From assembly GCA_001507425.1 (NCBI GenBank), contig LMAJ01000025.1, positions 19,963 through 83,962 on the forward strand: a DNA stretch of 64,000 nucleotides, in the 5' to 3' direction. The notes under the pieces were generated by a model. The model was not told where the DNA came from. It was given only the letters and a program-made list of their open reading frames with translations, and made no database searches. The first letter of the stretch is position 1, and each line of letters starts with the position of its first letter. The position numbers and the translations under genes were made by a program. This DNA is from Flavobacteriaceae bacterium CRH. Its GTDB lineage: Bacteria; Bacteroidota; Bacteroidia; Flavobacteriales; Flavobacteriaceae. Shown here piece after piece: positions 44,820 through 54,230 of the stretch.

Positions 44820-45791
44820 ATGGTAAAGAAGCATTTAGGAGCACTTGTAGATATTAGGCTTATTGTATTTTTAGTAATAATTATAGCCGTTTGCGCTATA
44901 CTTACTATGGTATTTAGTGATAAAGTAAAAGAATTTGCGGTAACGTATAAAAAGAAATTTTTTATTTACCTTTTTTCCTTTGTCGTTATCTATGCGTTAG
45001 TAGCATTTTTAGGATATAATAAATTATTTACAGAATTATCTAACGAATTTCTTTTTTATCAGATCGCTTCTTTGCTATTCGGAATTCTGAATGTTTATTT
45101 ATATCGATGGTATTTTGAAGAGTTTAATTTAAGTGGTGTCGTGGGTATCGAATTACTGTTCTCTCTTTTGATCACTTTATATTCAAGTGTTTTATTTATT
45201 ATCATTTATACCGCATTAAACGGTATAAGCCTCACTTTTTTAATGTGTTCTCATTTTTTTGTATTTATGGTACCAACGGGAATTTATGCAGTATTTAACT
45301 ATATGATGCAAATACCTCCAAAAGAATATGTTACATGGAAAATACCAGAACGAAAAGACCCATTTCCGGAAATTGATACTGTAGAAATGAAGGATTTATT
45401 ATTGATCACTTTATTAATTCAGAAAAAACCAGATAGCGCAGATTATACTTCAATTAGGTCAAAAGGCCCAGTTAGAATTGATTTTGGAGCTTTATTTTAC
45501 CATACTGTTTCAGGTTATAATGAGCATAATGCAGATAGTAAAATAGAATTAAAACATAACGGAGAAAATTACAATTGGGTATTTTTTCTACAGCCCAAAT
45601 GGTATGAAACGGCAAGATATGTAGATGCTAATTATACGTTGGGAATGAATGGCGTCACAGAAAATTCAGTTATCATTTGTAAAAGGCAGAAAGAAAAAGA
45701 GTTTGTACCAGCTAAAAGCAAAAAGAAAGGCGAAGAGGGTTTTATATATGATCCTAGTGAGGATAAAAACAAAACCCAGAAAAAAGTATAA
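44820..45791 (+). CDS. tssN: T6SS-iii transmembrane protein TssN
   Basis: The 323-residue protein has five or six membrane segments in its first 165 residues (about 13-31, 45-64, 78-95, 108-130, 136-160) and then a cytosolic domain with WKIPERKDPFPEIDTVEM and a conserved-looking FLQPKWYETARYVDANYTL, ending in a lysine-rich tail. This layout matches TssN, an inner-membrane component found only in the Bacteroidetes class of T6SS. It presumably replaces TssL/TssM in anchoring the apparatus. It starts 3 bases after the TssG-like gene, so the two are coupled. Confidence 0.8.
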   Translation: MVKKHLGALVDIRLIVFLVIIIAVCAILTMVFSDKVKEFAVTYKKKFFIYLFSFVVIYALVAFLGYNKLFTELSNEFLFYQIASLLFGILNVYLYRWYFEEFNLSGVVGIELLFSLLITLYSSVLFIIIYTALNGISLTFLMCSHFFVFMVPTGIYAVFNYMMQIPPKEYVTWKIPERKDPFPEIDTVEMKDLLLITLLIQKKPDSADYTSIRSKGPVRIDFGALFYHTVSGYNEHNADSKIELKHNGENYNWVFFLQPKWYETARYVDANYTLGMNGVTENSVIICKRQKEKEFVPAKSKKKGEEGFIYDPSEDKNKTQKKV

Positions 45792-45828
45792 AAATCGGAG
45801 AAACAATAAGTTATAAAATTTAGGATCT

Positions 45829-46899
45829 ATGTTTTATATAGAAGAAGCTGAGACGCACTCCTCTAACAATGGACATCGCGTTTATAAGATAAAAAAAGGG
45901 GATACTCTCGAAAGTGTAGCTCGTGAACTTAATATAGATGCCCGAGAACTTAGAAGATATCATAATATCTATTGTGATATTCCTGATTTGATTGAAGCAG
46001 ATTTTAAAAGTCATTTAAAAGTAGTGATTTTAGCGCCCGAAAAATCTATTTCATCAAAAGAAGAAGTAATAGAAAAAAAACCTAAAAAAGTTAGTTTAGG
46101 TGAGAATTACAGGTTGCCTTTTTTACCGGGTGGAACGAAAAAAAAGTACAAAGTACAATACACAACAGAGGTTGGTGAAGAGGTTGATGTAATTGAAATG
46201 GAAGTAAAAGTAAAATGGCTGGCTTCGGATAATAATAATTTTCATTTGTTTAAAATAGACAGGAAATCTATTCACATAAATAATAAAATACCTGATACAG
46301 TTATGGACGAACTTGCTGCAAAAACAGCCGAAGTTTTGTATCCCCTAAAGATTGTTGTTGATGAATCAGGTAAATGGATCGATATTTATAATTACAACGA
46401 TATTGAAAATCGTTGGAGAAATAAAAAAAAGGAAATTTTAGATTATTATGAGGGTGAAGTAGCTGAAAAATATATAGATCATGCTGATATTGCATTGCAA
46501 AGTACAGCTACATTGTTTACATATCTTGCTTCAGATTATTTTTTAAGAGCTTTTTTTAATGGTATCCATGTTGGCTATACAGCAGATTATTCATTTAATA
46601 ACCAAGTTTCTTTTCCACTTGAAAAAGGAGAAGAATCTACATTTAATGTTGAGCAAAAAATAGATTCTTTTTTAGATGAATCTTATTTGATAAAAGTAGA
46701 ACAAAAGGGAGAATATGTAGATTCCGGTGCTGAATCTAATTTTGGATTTGATCCGTGGAAAGGAAATTACAACGCAACGTATTTCTTAGACAGTGATTCT
46801 TATTGTATTGAAAAAATAAACATGCAATGCAGTGTAGATTATGATGATCCGGTAAGAGTAGGGATAACTATAGAGACTTTGAAAAAAGAAGAGGTATAA
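45829..46899 (+). CDS. LysM-domain protein of the T6SS cluster
   Basis: The 356-residue protein has a LysM motif at about residues 18-65 (HRVYKIKKGDTLESVARELNIDARELRRYHN) and no signal peptide. The remaining 280 residues include VQYTTEVGEEVDVIEMEVKVKWLA and a C-terminal beta-rich region (NYNATYFLDSDSYCIEKINMQC). In contractile injection systems, cytosolic LysM proteins sit near the spike; placed directly before a PAAR-like gene and an effector it may help load them. That role is inference. It starts 37 bases after tssN. Confidence 0.75.
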   Translation: MFYIEEAETHSSNNGHRVYKIKKGDTLESVARELNIDARELRRYHNIYCDIPDLIEADFKSHLKVVILAPEKSISSKEEVIEKKPKKVSLGENYRLPFLPGGTKKKYKVQYTTEVGEEVDVIEMEVKVKWLASDNNNFHLFKIDRKSIHINNKIPDTVMDELAAKTAEVLYPLKIVVDESGKWIDIYNYNDIENRWRNKKKEILDYYEGEVAEKYIDHADIALQSTATLFTYLASDYFLRAFFNGIHVGYTADYSFNNQVSFPLEKGEESTFNVEQKIDSFLDESYLIKVEQKGEYVDSGAESNFGFDPWKGNYNATYFLDSDSYCIEKINMQCSVDYDDPVRVGITIETLKKEEV

Positions 46900-46966
46900 A
46901 TACAAAAGTGCATAAAAAAGTTACAAAGAAGGGTTAAAGTATCTAATATTCAAAAAAGGTAAAGCC

Positions 46967-47461
46967 ATGAGTGAGAAACATGTTGTAGTGCAGGGAGCAA
47001 CGTTAAAATGTAAGTTTAGCGTAGAACCTAAAAAAGATGCATTGAAGGTAAAGTCGCAAGAGAAACACTATGCAAATGATAAAGATGCAGAAAAAAAACT
47101 AATTGCAACCGACAAGGAAATTGGGCAAACGCTGGAGAAAAATACTTTTGGCAAATGCAAAATGCAGCCTAACGGAAGTGGGGATTATTTGCCTTGCCAG
47201 GCTACGATTACCAAATGGAGCGGATTTTATGAAAAAGTGACATTATCAAATAAAGGAAAAATTTTATTAGAAGACAGTAAAGGAACCTGCCCAATTGGAG
47301 GACCGGATTGTATAGAAGTTGATAAGCACGGTCAAAAAGCCGAACCGGGAAAACAAAATGCCAAGAAAGCCAAACCTCAAGTAAGCAATCAGTTGAATCC
47401 TTTGGTAGATACGGCGCAATTTCAAGAGAGTTTAGAAGAGAGTGATTCTATTTGTAAATAA
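46967..47461 (+). CDS. PAAR-like spike tip protein (DUF4280)
   Basis: The 164-residue protein begins with HVVVQGATLKCKFSVEP and contains FGKCKMQPNGSGDYLPCQATITKW and KGTCPIGGPDCIEVDKHGQKAEP. Those cysteine-containing blocks are characteristic of DUF4280, a family with the PAAR-like spike fold. It would cap VgrG and carry or recruit the effector encoded 11 bases downstream. There is no signal peptide, as expected for a T6SS cargo. The C-terminal 40 residues are low complexity and could contact the effector. Confidence 0.85.
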   Translation: MSEKHVVVQGATLKCKFSVEPKKDALKVKSQEKHYANDKDAEKKLIATDKEIGQTLEKNTFGKCKMQPNGSGDYLPCQATITKWSGFYEKVTLSNKGKILLEDSKGTCPIGGPDCIEVDKHGQKAEPGKQNAKKAKPQVSNQLNPLVDTAQFQESLEESDSICK

Positions 47462-47472
47462 AATAAAATAGT

Positions 47473-50172
47473 ATGTCAGATTTTAAAATATTTGGAAATC
47501 CAAATCCTATAGTAGGTAAGGAAGAATTTTATTCGGTAAATAATTTTTCACCGACAGTTTTACCTTTTCAAAACACTACTGCAGATAATAATCATTTTGA
47601 GCATCCTGTGCAATGGGAAATCTATATTTTAGAAAATGGCAGATGGCGTAAAACAAATGAGAATGACAAAACAGGAAAGAAAATATCATACACCTTTTTT
47701 CAGAAAAGCTTAGATAGAAAAGGCATTCGTATTTTGGCAAGAAGAGGAGACGAAACAGCCCGACTTGACGTAAAAACACAACCTGCAGAAACACCAAAAA
47801 TTGACAGTATAGAGTTACTGGATAAAAGCGGAAAAAAACCTGCAGCACCTTTATCATACGGACAAACGCTTAAAGCGAGGGTGAATTGCCTGCACATGGA
47901 AAAACACAAGGTGTATGTGACACTTTGGGAAGATGATGCCCCAAAGGGAGGACACAATAAAGCGAATGAAAAAAATATAATACAAACACTTCCTGCTATT
48001 GTTAAAAATGGTAAAGCTGATGTTGATTTTTTACTAAGACCAAGTTTTGCCAAGATTGCAAAAAAAGATGGGGCTGAAGATAAAATCCACGAATATTATG
48101 TTACAACAGATTTTAATCAGGAAAAAATAGCAAGTAATAATGTTGATGTAAACGATCTTGAGGTCCCTGTAGCGCCATATAAAGGCAAAACTACGCCTCA
48201 ACAGCCTGCAAAAACTGCAGCACCTACACAGCCCGCAAAACCGAAAACATCGCCATCGAGTGGAGCAACGCCACCAAAAGGAGAGATCACAAGGGTGCAT
48301 ATTACAGATACAGCAGATCGTCCGATAACAGGTCTTTTTAAAGAAAAGCAGCTTAAAGTATGGATAGATTCTAAGGAATTAATTGGAAAAGAAGTACGTC
48401 TTAGATTGTACGATCATGATAACGGAAGCCCAAATGATATATTGACGGACTTAAAATTTCCTATTAAGGCTAATATACATGCAATGGTCATAGCGCTGGA
48501 TACTATTCCAAGAAGCCTTGGAGGTAATCTTTTTGAGGAAGGAGCAGAGCAGGAATTATTTGCAGAAGTTGAAGTTTTTGAAACTAAAAAAAGTTCAATT
48601 AATGAGATAGTAAAAGTTGATGCTAAAGTATTTAAGCAAGATCAGGGAGAAATTGTTAATATGGTAATGAAGGTTGTTCAACCTAGTGCTGAGGATAAGA
48701 AGAAGGAAAGTTGTGGAGAGAAATATTGTATCAAAAAAGAATCGCCAGATAGTGAGCTTATTAGAGAAATAAATATTCGTTTGGCAGGATTTGGAGGGAA
48801 TGTACCCACTGATAAGTTTACAGATCGTACTGAAAAAATGATTAAGCAATTTCAGCGAGATTATATGAAAGTCCCAGAAACAGGTAGGGTTTGCGGGAAT
48901 GTTCTTACAGCCATTGATGATTTTTCTAAAAAATTTGACCTATCAACTAGATTTTGGAATCAAATGAAATGTGATTGCAAGAAAAAAGGACAAATTGTAT
49001 CAAGTGAATTAAGAGGTATAAATGAAACTAATTCTTGTAATGGGTTTGGTGATCATACAGGAAAATTGACTTACAAAGCTTTACCTCATAATGAAGCAAA
49101 TCACAATTATGAGTATCCAGGAATTCATAGGTCATTATTATTTGGTGTAAAAGCATTACAATTTTATTTTAGTAAACAAACTGTTTACACAATGGATCAA
49201 GTTACATCGGGATATAGATGTCGTTTTAAAAACTATACAACTACTAATCATCAGGGAAAAGCAATTGACATACAGTTTAGTAAAAATGGTGTGGAAATTA
49301 GAGGCCCTGTAAGACAAAATTTGCAAAAATTAAAAGATATTCGAGATGATTTTTATATAAAATATCTGGGAGCTCAAAAGAAGTGGCCGGATAAAAATCT
49401 TTTTTCTACTGAGCCTATTGATTTATTGTATAAGCCTAATGGAGCTTTAAGATATGATCATACTTTTAGTTGGTTACATGTCGATGTAAGAGAATTTGAT
49501 AATAACTATCTTGAAGATAAATATTTTTGCAAAAATTCAAATAGTTTAAATGGAAAAAGTATTGTTCAATTAGCTAAAGAATTAGGTTACGTTGACACCT
49601 GTAATTGTAAAGCTGTTTTTGCATCGAATAACTCAGATGCGTCAAAAAATAATTCCCAAACTAGAGTTGATCCTAAAACATTAAAAACTTCTGATAAAGC
49701 AAAGAAATTTATATTAGATTATGAAAAATTCAAGCCTAATTTATATAATGATGATGCGAAAGAACATCATTGTACAATTGGTTATGGGCATAAAGTTCAT
49801 TCAGGTCCGTGTAATGGTAGCGAATCAGAAGAATTCAAAAGAGGAATTACAGAAACAAGAGCAATGGAACTCTTCAATTTTAGACTTTCTGAATTTGAAA
49901 AATCAATACAAAGAGATATTACTGTCAACCTATATCAATATGAATTTGATGCCTTAGTAAGTTTAACATTTAATTCAGGTGTTAATTTTTTGAATACTGG
50001 AGGAAAAAACAAGTCAGAAACTCAAATAAAGAAAAAAATTAATAATGAAGATTATTCAGGTGGTGCTGATGAATTCTCAGATGTAACAAATGGTGGATTA
50101 GCTGGGCTAGTTAAAAGGAGAAAAGCTGAAATTGAAATATTTAAAAATAATAATTATGATTCTACACACTAA
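47473..50172 (+). CDS. Putative T6SS effector: peptidoglycan peptidase plus lysozyme
   Basis: The 899-residue protein has no signal peptide. Residues of about 1-270 hold Ig-like beta domains ending in a Pro/Thr/Ala-rich linker; another beta domain covers 275-400. A PG_binding_1-like segment lies at 426-485. An M15-type peptidase spans about 530-700 with SGYRCRF at 579-585, zinc ligands His593 and Asp599 in HQGKAID, and His669 in SWLHVDVRE. A GH24 T4-type lysozyme spans about 743-895 with Glu751, Asp760 and Thr768 (YGH follows), spaced as in T4 lysozyme apart from two added residues. One protein could thus cut both glycan and peptide of peptidoglycan. It sits 11 bases after the PAAR-like gene and 4 bases before a lipoprotein, the usual effector-immunity layout. 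Confidence 0.85.
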   Translation: MSDFKIFGNPNPIVGKEEFYSVNNFSPTVLPFQNTTADNNHFEHPVQWEIYILENGRWRKTNENDKTGKKISYTFFQKSLDRKGIRILARRGDETARLDVKTQPAETPKIDSIELLDKSGKKPAAPLSYGQTLKARVNCLHMEKHKVYVTLWEDDAPKGGHNKANEKNIIQTLPAIVKNGKADVDFLLRPSFAKIAKKDGAEDKIHEYYVTTDFNQEKIASNNVDVNDLEVPVAPYKGKTTPQQPAKTAAPTQPAKPKTSPSSGATPPKGEITRVHITDTADRPITGLFKEKQLKVWIDSKELIGKEVRLRLYDHDNGSPNDILTDLKFPIKANIHAMVIALDTIPRSLGGNLFEEGAEQELFAEVEVFETKKSSINEIVKVDAKVFKQDQGEIVNMVMKVVQPSAEDKKKESCGEKYCIKKESPDSELIREINIRLAGFGGNVPTDKFTDRTEKMIKQFQRDYMKVPETGRVCGNVLTAIDDFSKKFDLSTRFWNQMKCDCKKKGQIVSSELRGINETNSCNGFGDHTGKLTYKALPHNEANHNYEYPGIHRSLLFGVKALQFYFSKQTVYTMDQVTSGYRCRFKNYTTTNHQGKAIDIQFSKNGVEIRGPVRQNLQKLKDIRDDFYIKYLGAQKKWPDKNLFSTEPIDLLYKPNGALRYDHTFSWLHVDVREFDNNYLEDKYFCKNSNSLNGKSIVQLAKELGYVDTCNCKAVFASNNSDASKNNSQTRVDPKTLKTSDKAKKFILDYEKFKPNLYNDDAKEHHCTIGYGHKVHSGPCNGSESEEFKRGITETRAMELFNFRLSEFEKSIQRDITVNLYQYEFDALVSLTFNSGVNFLNTGGKNKSETQIKKKINNEDYSGGADEFSDVTNGGLAGLVKRRKAEIEIFKNNNYDSTH

Positions 50173-50176
50173 AATT

Positions 50177-51112
50177 ATGAGATTAATTTATCTTTTTACT
50201 TTACTAATGCTTTTTAGCTGCAAGAAATCAAATGCGAGTGATATAGTAGAAAAAGAAGTTATTAAAACTCAAAAGAAACAAATAATAAAAGAAAGAGATA
50301 ATTGGTTGTTTTATAGGACTATTTCATTATCTCCTAATAGTTATTCTTGTACAGATGAAAAAATTAGACTATTTCAGATAGATGTAAGTAATGATTCAAT
50401 ATATATTAATAATAAATACACAGATGATGTTTACACTAACAAAATTAGTCCGCAAGGTTATTTTGAACATAAATATCTTTATGAATCATATGTAAAAATA
50501 TTTAAAAAAGAATTTAATCTTGATTTTCCAAAAGAAATATTGACGATAAGGAATAAAAAAGTCTATGATAAAAATTCTGAATTAGATAAATATTTTCAAG
50601 ATGCATTTTTTATAAATGAATATATGTTTTATGAAAAAGATGGATGCATCGTTTGTTTGAAAAAGAAAACCAAAAATAATATTTGTTTTGAAAAAAATAG
50701 TCAGTCATTTCCATATGATAAAAAACATCCAATTGAAAATATTAAATATAAAATTTTAGAATGTGATATTATTGGAGCTAAAGAATTTTCGTGTAGTGGT
50801 GAAGCACTAAGGTATATATCATTACCTAGTTATAATGATATTACTCTTATTTTAGTTCCACAGGATTGCGGAGATAACCCTTATAGGTTTTTTCTATTAA
50901 CTGTAAAAGATAATAAAATTATTTCGAACTTATATGTTGAAGGGGAATTAGTAGATCCCGAAAATGCAGAAAATGCAGAAGTTACGAATTTTAGTATCGA
51001 TAAAGACTACATTATAAAAGTAAAAACGTTAGAAAAGGTAAAAGGAGAAACTAAATCTGAAATAGTGAACAATTACGAAATAAATGAATTGGGCAAGTTA
51101 ATAAAAGTCTAA
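50177..51112 (+). CDS. Lipoprotein, likely cognate immunity protein (array gene 1)
   Basis: From ATG 50177 the product is 311 residues with a lipoprotein signal (MRLIYLFTLLMLFSC, Cys15). The open frame extends upstream to 50132 inside the effector gene, but the lipobox fixes this start 4 bases after the effector stop. The mature protein has no enzyme motif. Its C-terminal part (RYISLPSYNDITLILVPQDC ... NKIISNLYVEG) is closely matched by array gene 2. A periplasmic location is what protection from a peptidoglycan-degrading effector would require. The immunity role is inferred from position and export. Confidence 0.75.
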   Translation: MRLIYLFTLLMLFSCKKSNASDIVEKEVIKTQKKQIIKERDNWLFYRTISLSPNSYSCTDEKIRLFQIDVSNDSIYINNKYTDDVYTNKISPQGYFEHKYLYESYVKIFKKEFNLDFPKEILTIRNKKVYDKNSELDKYFQDAFFINEYMFYEKDGCIVCLKKKTKNNICFEKNSQSFPYDKKHPIENIKYKILECDIIGAKEFSCSGEALRYISLPSYNDITLILVPQDCGDNPYRFFLLTVKDNKIISNLYVEGELVDPENAENAEVTNFSIDKDYIIKVKTLEKVKGETKSEIVNNYEINELGKLIKV

Positions 51113-51143
51113 GGTACAAAGTATTATAGATTTTAATATTAAA

Positions 51144-51220
51144 CAATAAGTTCCTTGACGTATTGAAAAGAAAAGCCTCGGCTAGCAGGAATAGCGTTCT
51201 TGTTAGCTGAAGGAATTTTA
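51144..51220 (+). repeat. Conserved intergenic hairpin element, copy 1
   Basis: The element contains TTGACGTATTGAAAAG and AAAAGCCT, then a 14-pair stem: TCGGCTAGCAGGAA / TTCTTGTTAGCTGA around TAGCG, three pairs being G-U. TTCCTT before and AAGGAA after can form an outer stem. Related copies occur in the next four gaps. Confidence 0.85.
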
Positions 51221-51242
51221 TTGACAAATAAAAGCAAATGAG

Positions 51243-52232
51243 ATGATTAAAAATGCATTAACGATTCAACAAATTAGTAAAATTTTACTTTTAGTATTAA
51301 TCAGTATTTTATTTAGTTGCAAACAGAACAAAGTTTCCAATTTAGATAATGAATACTCAAAGAATATTACAGAAAAAATAAAAGTTAAAGATAATTCAGG
51401 TTATAAAGAATGGTGTTTTTCATCTCAAAATATTGACAAGACTTATGGAAATATAAAAATCTACATTAGTAATGATTCTATAAAAGTCATGAATTTAAAC
51501 TCACTTAAATGTAAAGGAGAAATAGTTCAAGAAAAAAGTACGTTTACTAGTTATTTTAAAAGCAAAAAAACGGGAGCTGATATTAAAGAAAAACTTAAGA
51601 AAGATTATGGTCTTAATGCAGCAAACGATGATATTATTGTGGTTATGAATGCTTATGGAGATCTTTCCAAAGAAGGATGTTTATTTCCATTCGGTGATAT
51701 GTTTATTATAGATAATCATTTGTTTTATTATGATAAAGGATATCATTGTTTTGTTCCAAATAATGATAAAATATCTGTTACTGAAAATAAAGCAGACAAT
51801 TACCTTAAAGAATCTAATATACAATTACCATATAATAAAAAGATTGATATTGATAATGTAACTTATAATAAAGTTGGAGTAACCCTTATTAAAGGTCTTG
51901 AAGATTTTTCATGTGGACAGGAAGATGTTCGCTATCTATCATTACCATCAAAAAATGATGTTAAATTCATTCTAGTACCTCAGGATTGTGCTGATTTCCC
52001 ATATAGATTTTATCTTTTAACTATAAAAGATAATAAAATAGTTTCAAACTTATATGTAGAAGGAGAATCATTCGAGCCAGAAAATATTGATAATAAATCT
52101 ATAACAAATTTTCAAATCGATGAAAAACAAGTTATACACGTAAAAACGATAGAAAAGGTAAAGGATAAAACTAAATCTGAATTAGTAGTTAATTACGAAG
52201 TAAATGAATTAGGGAAGATAATAAAAAATTAA
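51243..52232 (+). CDS. Lipoprotein, immunity-like (array gene 2)
   Basis: The 329-residue product has a long signal region ending in a lipobox (LISILFSC, Cys27). Its C-terminal 110 residues are closely similar to array gene 1 (RYLSLPSKNDVKFILVPQDC, YRFYLLTIKDNKIVSNLYVEG, VNYEVNELGKIIK), while the N-terminal half has diverged strongly. This fits an immunity paralogue under selection to meet a different effector. The gap in front carries conserved element copy 1. Sharing the effector's transcript is likely, as no promoter is obvious. Confidence 0.72.
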   Translation: MIKNALTIQQISKILLLVLISILFSCKQNKVSNLDNEYSKNITEKIKVKDNSGYKEWCFSSQNIDKTYGNIKIYISNDSIKVMNLNSLKCKGEIVQEKSTFTSYFKSKKTGADIKEKLKKDYGLNAANDDIIVVMNAYGDLSKEGCLFPFGDMFIIDNHLFYYDKGYHCFVPNNDKISVTENKADNYLKESNIQLPYNKKIDIDNVTYNKVGVTLIKGLEDFSCGQEDVRYLSLPSKNDVKFILVPQDCADFPYRFYLLTIKDNKIVSNLYVEGESFEPENIDNKSITNFQIDEKQVIHVKTIEKVKDKTKSELVVNYEVNELGKIIKN

Positions 52233-52260
52233 AGTACAAAGTATTACAGATTTTTAAACT

Positions 52261-52335
52261 ATAAGTTCATTGACCTATTGAAAAGAAAAGCCCCAGCTAG
52301 CAGGAATAGCGTTCTTGTTAGCTTAAGGAATTTTA
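52261..52335 (+). repeat. Conserved intergenic hairpin element, copy 2
   Basis: This is nearly identical to copy 1. The stem AGCTAGCAGGAA / TTCTTGTTAGCT has 12 pairs around TAGCG. A G-U pair of copy 1 is an A-U pair here. Similarity to copy 1 extends upstream to the stop codon of the preceding gene (GTACAAAGTATTA). Confidence 0.85.
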
Positions 52336-52350
52336 TAATAAATTTAAAAT

Positions 52351-53298
52351 ATGAGAAAAATATTATACATTACAATTTTAATTCTATTATTTATAAACTG
52401 CAACAATTCAGATAAATCAACTGGAATTTTAAAAAATGAAACTACTATTGAATATAATGATTCAGGCGTTAGTAAAAAAGAACAAAAAGAGTATGAGTTA
52501 AAATCTATTCTAGGTAAATGGGCTTGGCAGTCGGAAGATAAATCTCAACAATTTACTATTGATTTTATCAAATTTTCAAATGATTCTGTATATGCAAAGT
52601 ATTGTTCGGTGTATAATAATGGAGCTAAACTAGATTGCGATTTTGATGAAACAATTATTAATATACGAGGAGTAATAGAAAACGAAAAAAAATTAAAAGT
52701 TAAATTCAATAGTTTTTTTAATGCAAAGAATGGTTTAGCAGAGATTATAATAACAGAAAATAAAGAGCTAAAGTGGAAAATAATAGATTCTCCGAAAGGT
52801 GAATTCTATGCACCAAGTGAATGTATACTTAAACCCAAAGTACTATTAAAAGTAACTGGTGATAATAGGGTGAATTTACCTTTTGATTTTGAAGAAAAAA
52901 ATAAACTAGCAAATTCAGAAAAAAAGAAATATTTAGAACTTTACCCACAAATAATGGGAGATAAATTATTTCAAATTAAGAAAATTATTTCGGAAAATAC
53001 TGAAGACAATCCAGATGAAATTTATCAGATTAATAATGGAAATTTAGGATTTGATTCATTTATCTATTGTACGTATGGTGATTCAGATTCTCAAACTTTA
53101 ATTAATGTCAAAAACAATAAAATAATTGCAAATGAAGCACTGGGTTATGCAATGCCCGAAAATAAGACTTATCAATCTTTTGTCATAAATAAGGATCTAA
53201 CTATCAATATTTATGATATAGATTATAATTCAAGATTAAAAAAGATTTTAGAAAAGTATCAAATTAAACAGGATGGTTCTATTGCTAAAATTAAGTAG
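52351..53298 (+). CDS. Lipoprotein, immunity-like (array gene 3)
   Basis: The 315-residue product has a lipoprotein signal (ILLFINC, Cys17). The first half includes a lipocalin-like stretch (ILGKWAWQSEDKSQQFTIDFIKF). The C-terminal 80 residues (DSQTLINVKNNKIIANEALGY ... FVINKDLTINIYD ... KYQIKQDGSIAKIK) follow the same pattern as genes 1, 2 and 5, so a shared fold is likely despite low identity. No catalytic motif is seen. It lies between elements 2 and 3. Confidence 0.7.
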   Translation: MRKILYITILILLFINCNNSDKSTGILKNETTIEYNDSGVSKKEQKEYELKSILGKWAWQSEDKSQQFTIDFIKFSNDSVYAKYCSVYNNGAKLDCDFDETIINIRGVIENEKKLKVKFNSFFNAKNGLAEIIITENKELKWKIIDSPKGEFYAPSECILKPKVLLKVTGDNRVNLPFDFEEKNKLANSEKKKYLELYPQIMGDKLFQIKKIISENTEDNPDEIYQINNGNLGFDSFIYCTYGDSDSQTLINVKNNKIIANEALGYAMPENKTYQSFVINKDLTINIYDIDYNSRLKKILEKYQIKQDGSIAKIK

Positions 53299-53348
53299 GA
53301 TAATACCACGATTAAAGACGTAATAAATAGATTTTAAAAAAAACAAGA

Positions 53349-53427
53349 CAATAAGCTCCTTGATATTTTGAAAAGAAGAGCCTCAGCTAGCAATAATGGG
53401 ATGTTCTTGCTGGCAGGAGGAATTTTA
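53349..53427 (+). repeat. Conserved intergenic hairpin element, copy 3
   Basis: The order of blocks is the same as in copy 1. The stem has changed on both sides: the right arm reads TTCTTGCTGGC, giving a G-C pair where copies 1 and 2 have G-U. The possible outer stem is CTCCT / AGGAG instead of TTCCTT / AAGGAA, again compensating. Confidence 0.8.
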
Positions 53428-53444
53428 TAATAAAAAGTAATACC

Positions 53445-54116
53445 ATGAAAAACAGCACAGCTCTTTTTTTAATAATGATTATTTTAGTTTCCTGTAAAAA
53501 AGAAATTAATACGTCGATATCAAATAAAGTACAAAGTAATCAAATTAATGAAAAATTGACTATTCAATCTGATGATACATTAATATTAAAAAGTGATCTT
53601 AAGTTTCAAGAAAATGTATTTTCAGGTGATTCAACTCTGGGTAGTGAAAGATATTTTGACAATTTAACGGATGATAAAGGATACTTGGTGTTGAAAAAAC
53701 AGAATGATTTATATCAAAAAAAATATTCAAATTTCAAAAACAGTAAGTTTCCTCAAATTATTTCTACTGATAGAGCCAAGCTTAAATTTGAGAAACAATT
53801 TATAAATGAAACAAAATACAGAATAGTTCTTTACACTTTTATTGATAATAGAAAGAAAGATTCGATTGAATTTTATAGAAATGTAGAAGATTTAAAATAC
53901 GAACCCAGTCATTATACTTCATTATCTTATTTGGATATAAAAAACAAAAAAATCTGGAAAATTAAATATTTTTCTTCTCCAGTAGACAAGTCCGTTGGTT
54001 ATATTTTATATGAAAGAAGCAAAATAATAGAAAATGGAAAAATTGAAACAGATTCACTTTATTATCTGGATGAATCTCTAGATGTTGAAATGGAAAAAAA
54101 TAAACTTTACTATTAG
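53445..54116 (+). CDS. Lipoprotein of the array, unrelated sequence (array gene 4)
   Basis: The 223-residue product has a lipoprotein signal (MIILVSC, Cys17). The mature part (KYSNFKNSKFPQIISTDRAKL, LSYLDIKNKKIWKIKYF, SDSLYYLDES-like ending) shows no visible similarity to genes 1, 2, 3 or 5 and no recognised family. It nonetheless sits between the same hairpin elements as the others. That makes it the best sign that the elements, rather than the genes, define the array. Confidence 0.7.
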   Translation: MKNSTALFLIMIILVSCKKEINTSISNKVQSNQINEKLTIQSDDTLILKSDLKFQENVFSGDSTLGSERYFDNLTDDKGYLVLKKQNDLYQKKYSNFKNSKFPQIISTDRAKLKFEKQFINETKYRIVLYTFIDNRKKDSIEFYRNVEDLKYEPSHYTSLSYLDIKNKKIWKIKYFSSPVDKSVGYILYERSKIIENGKIETDSLYYLDESLDVEMEKNKLYY

Positions 54117-54131
54117 TTAAATAATAAATAC

Positions 54132-54206
54132 AAAAAGTTCATTGACGTATTGAAAAGAAAAGCCTCAGCTAGCAAGAATGCGATGATTTTGTTAGCTGAA
54201 AGAATT
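54132..54206 (+). repeat. Conserved intergenic hairpin element, copy 4
   Basis: TTGACGTATTGAAAAG and AAAAGCCT are retained. The stem TCAGCTAGCAAGA / TTTTGTTAGCTGA forms 13 pairs with a different loop sequence. Two stem positions differ from copy 1 and pairing is kept. Confidence 0.83.
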
Positions 54207-54230
54207 CCTTGAATGATAAAGAATAAAACT

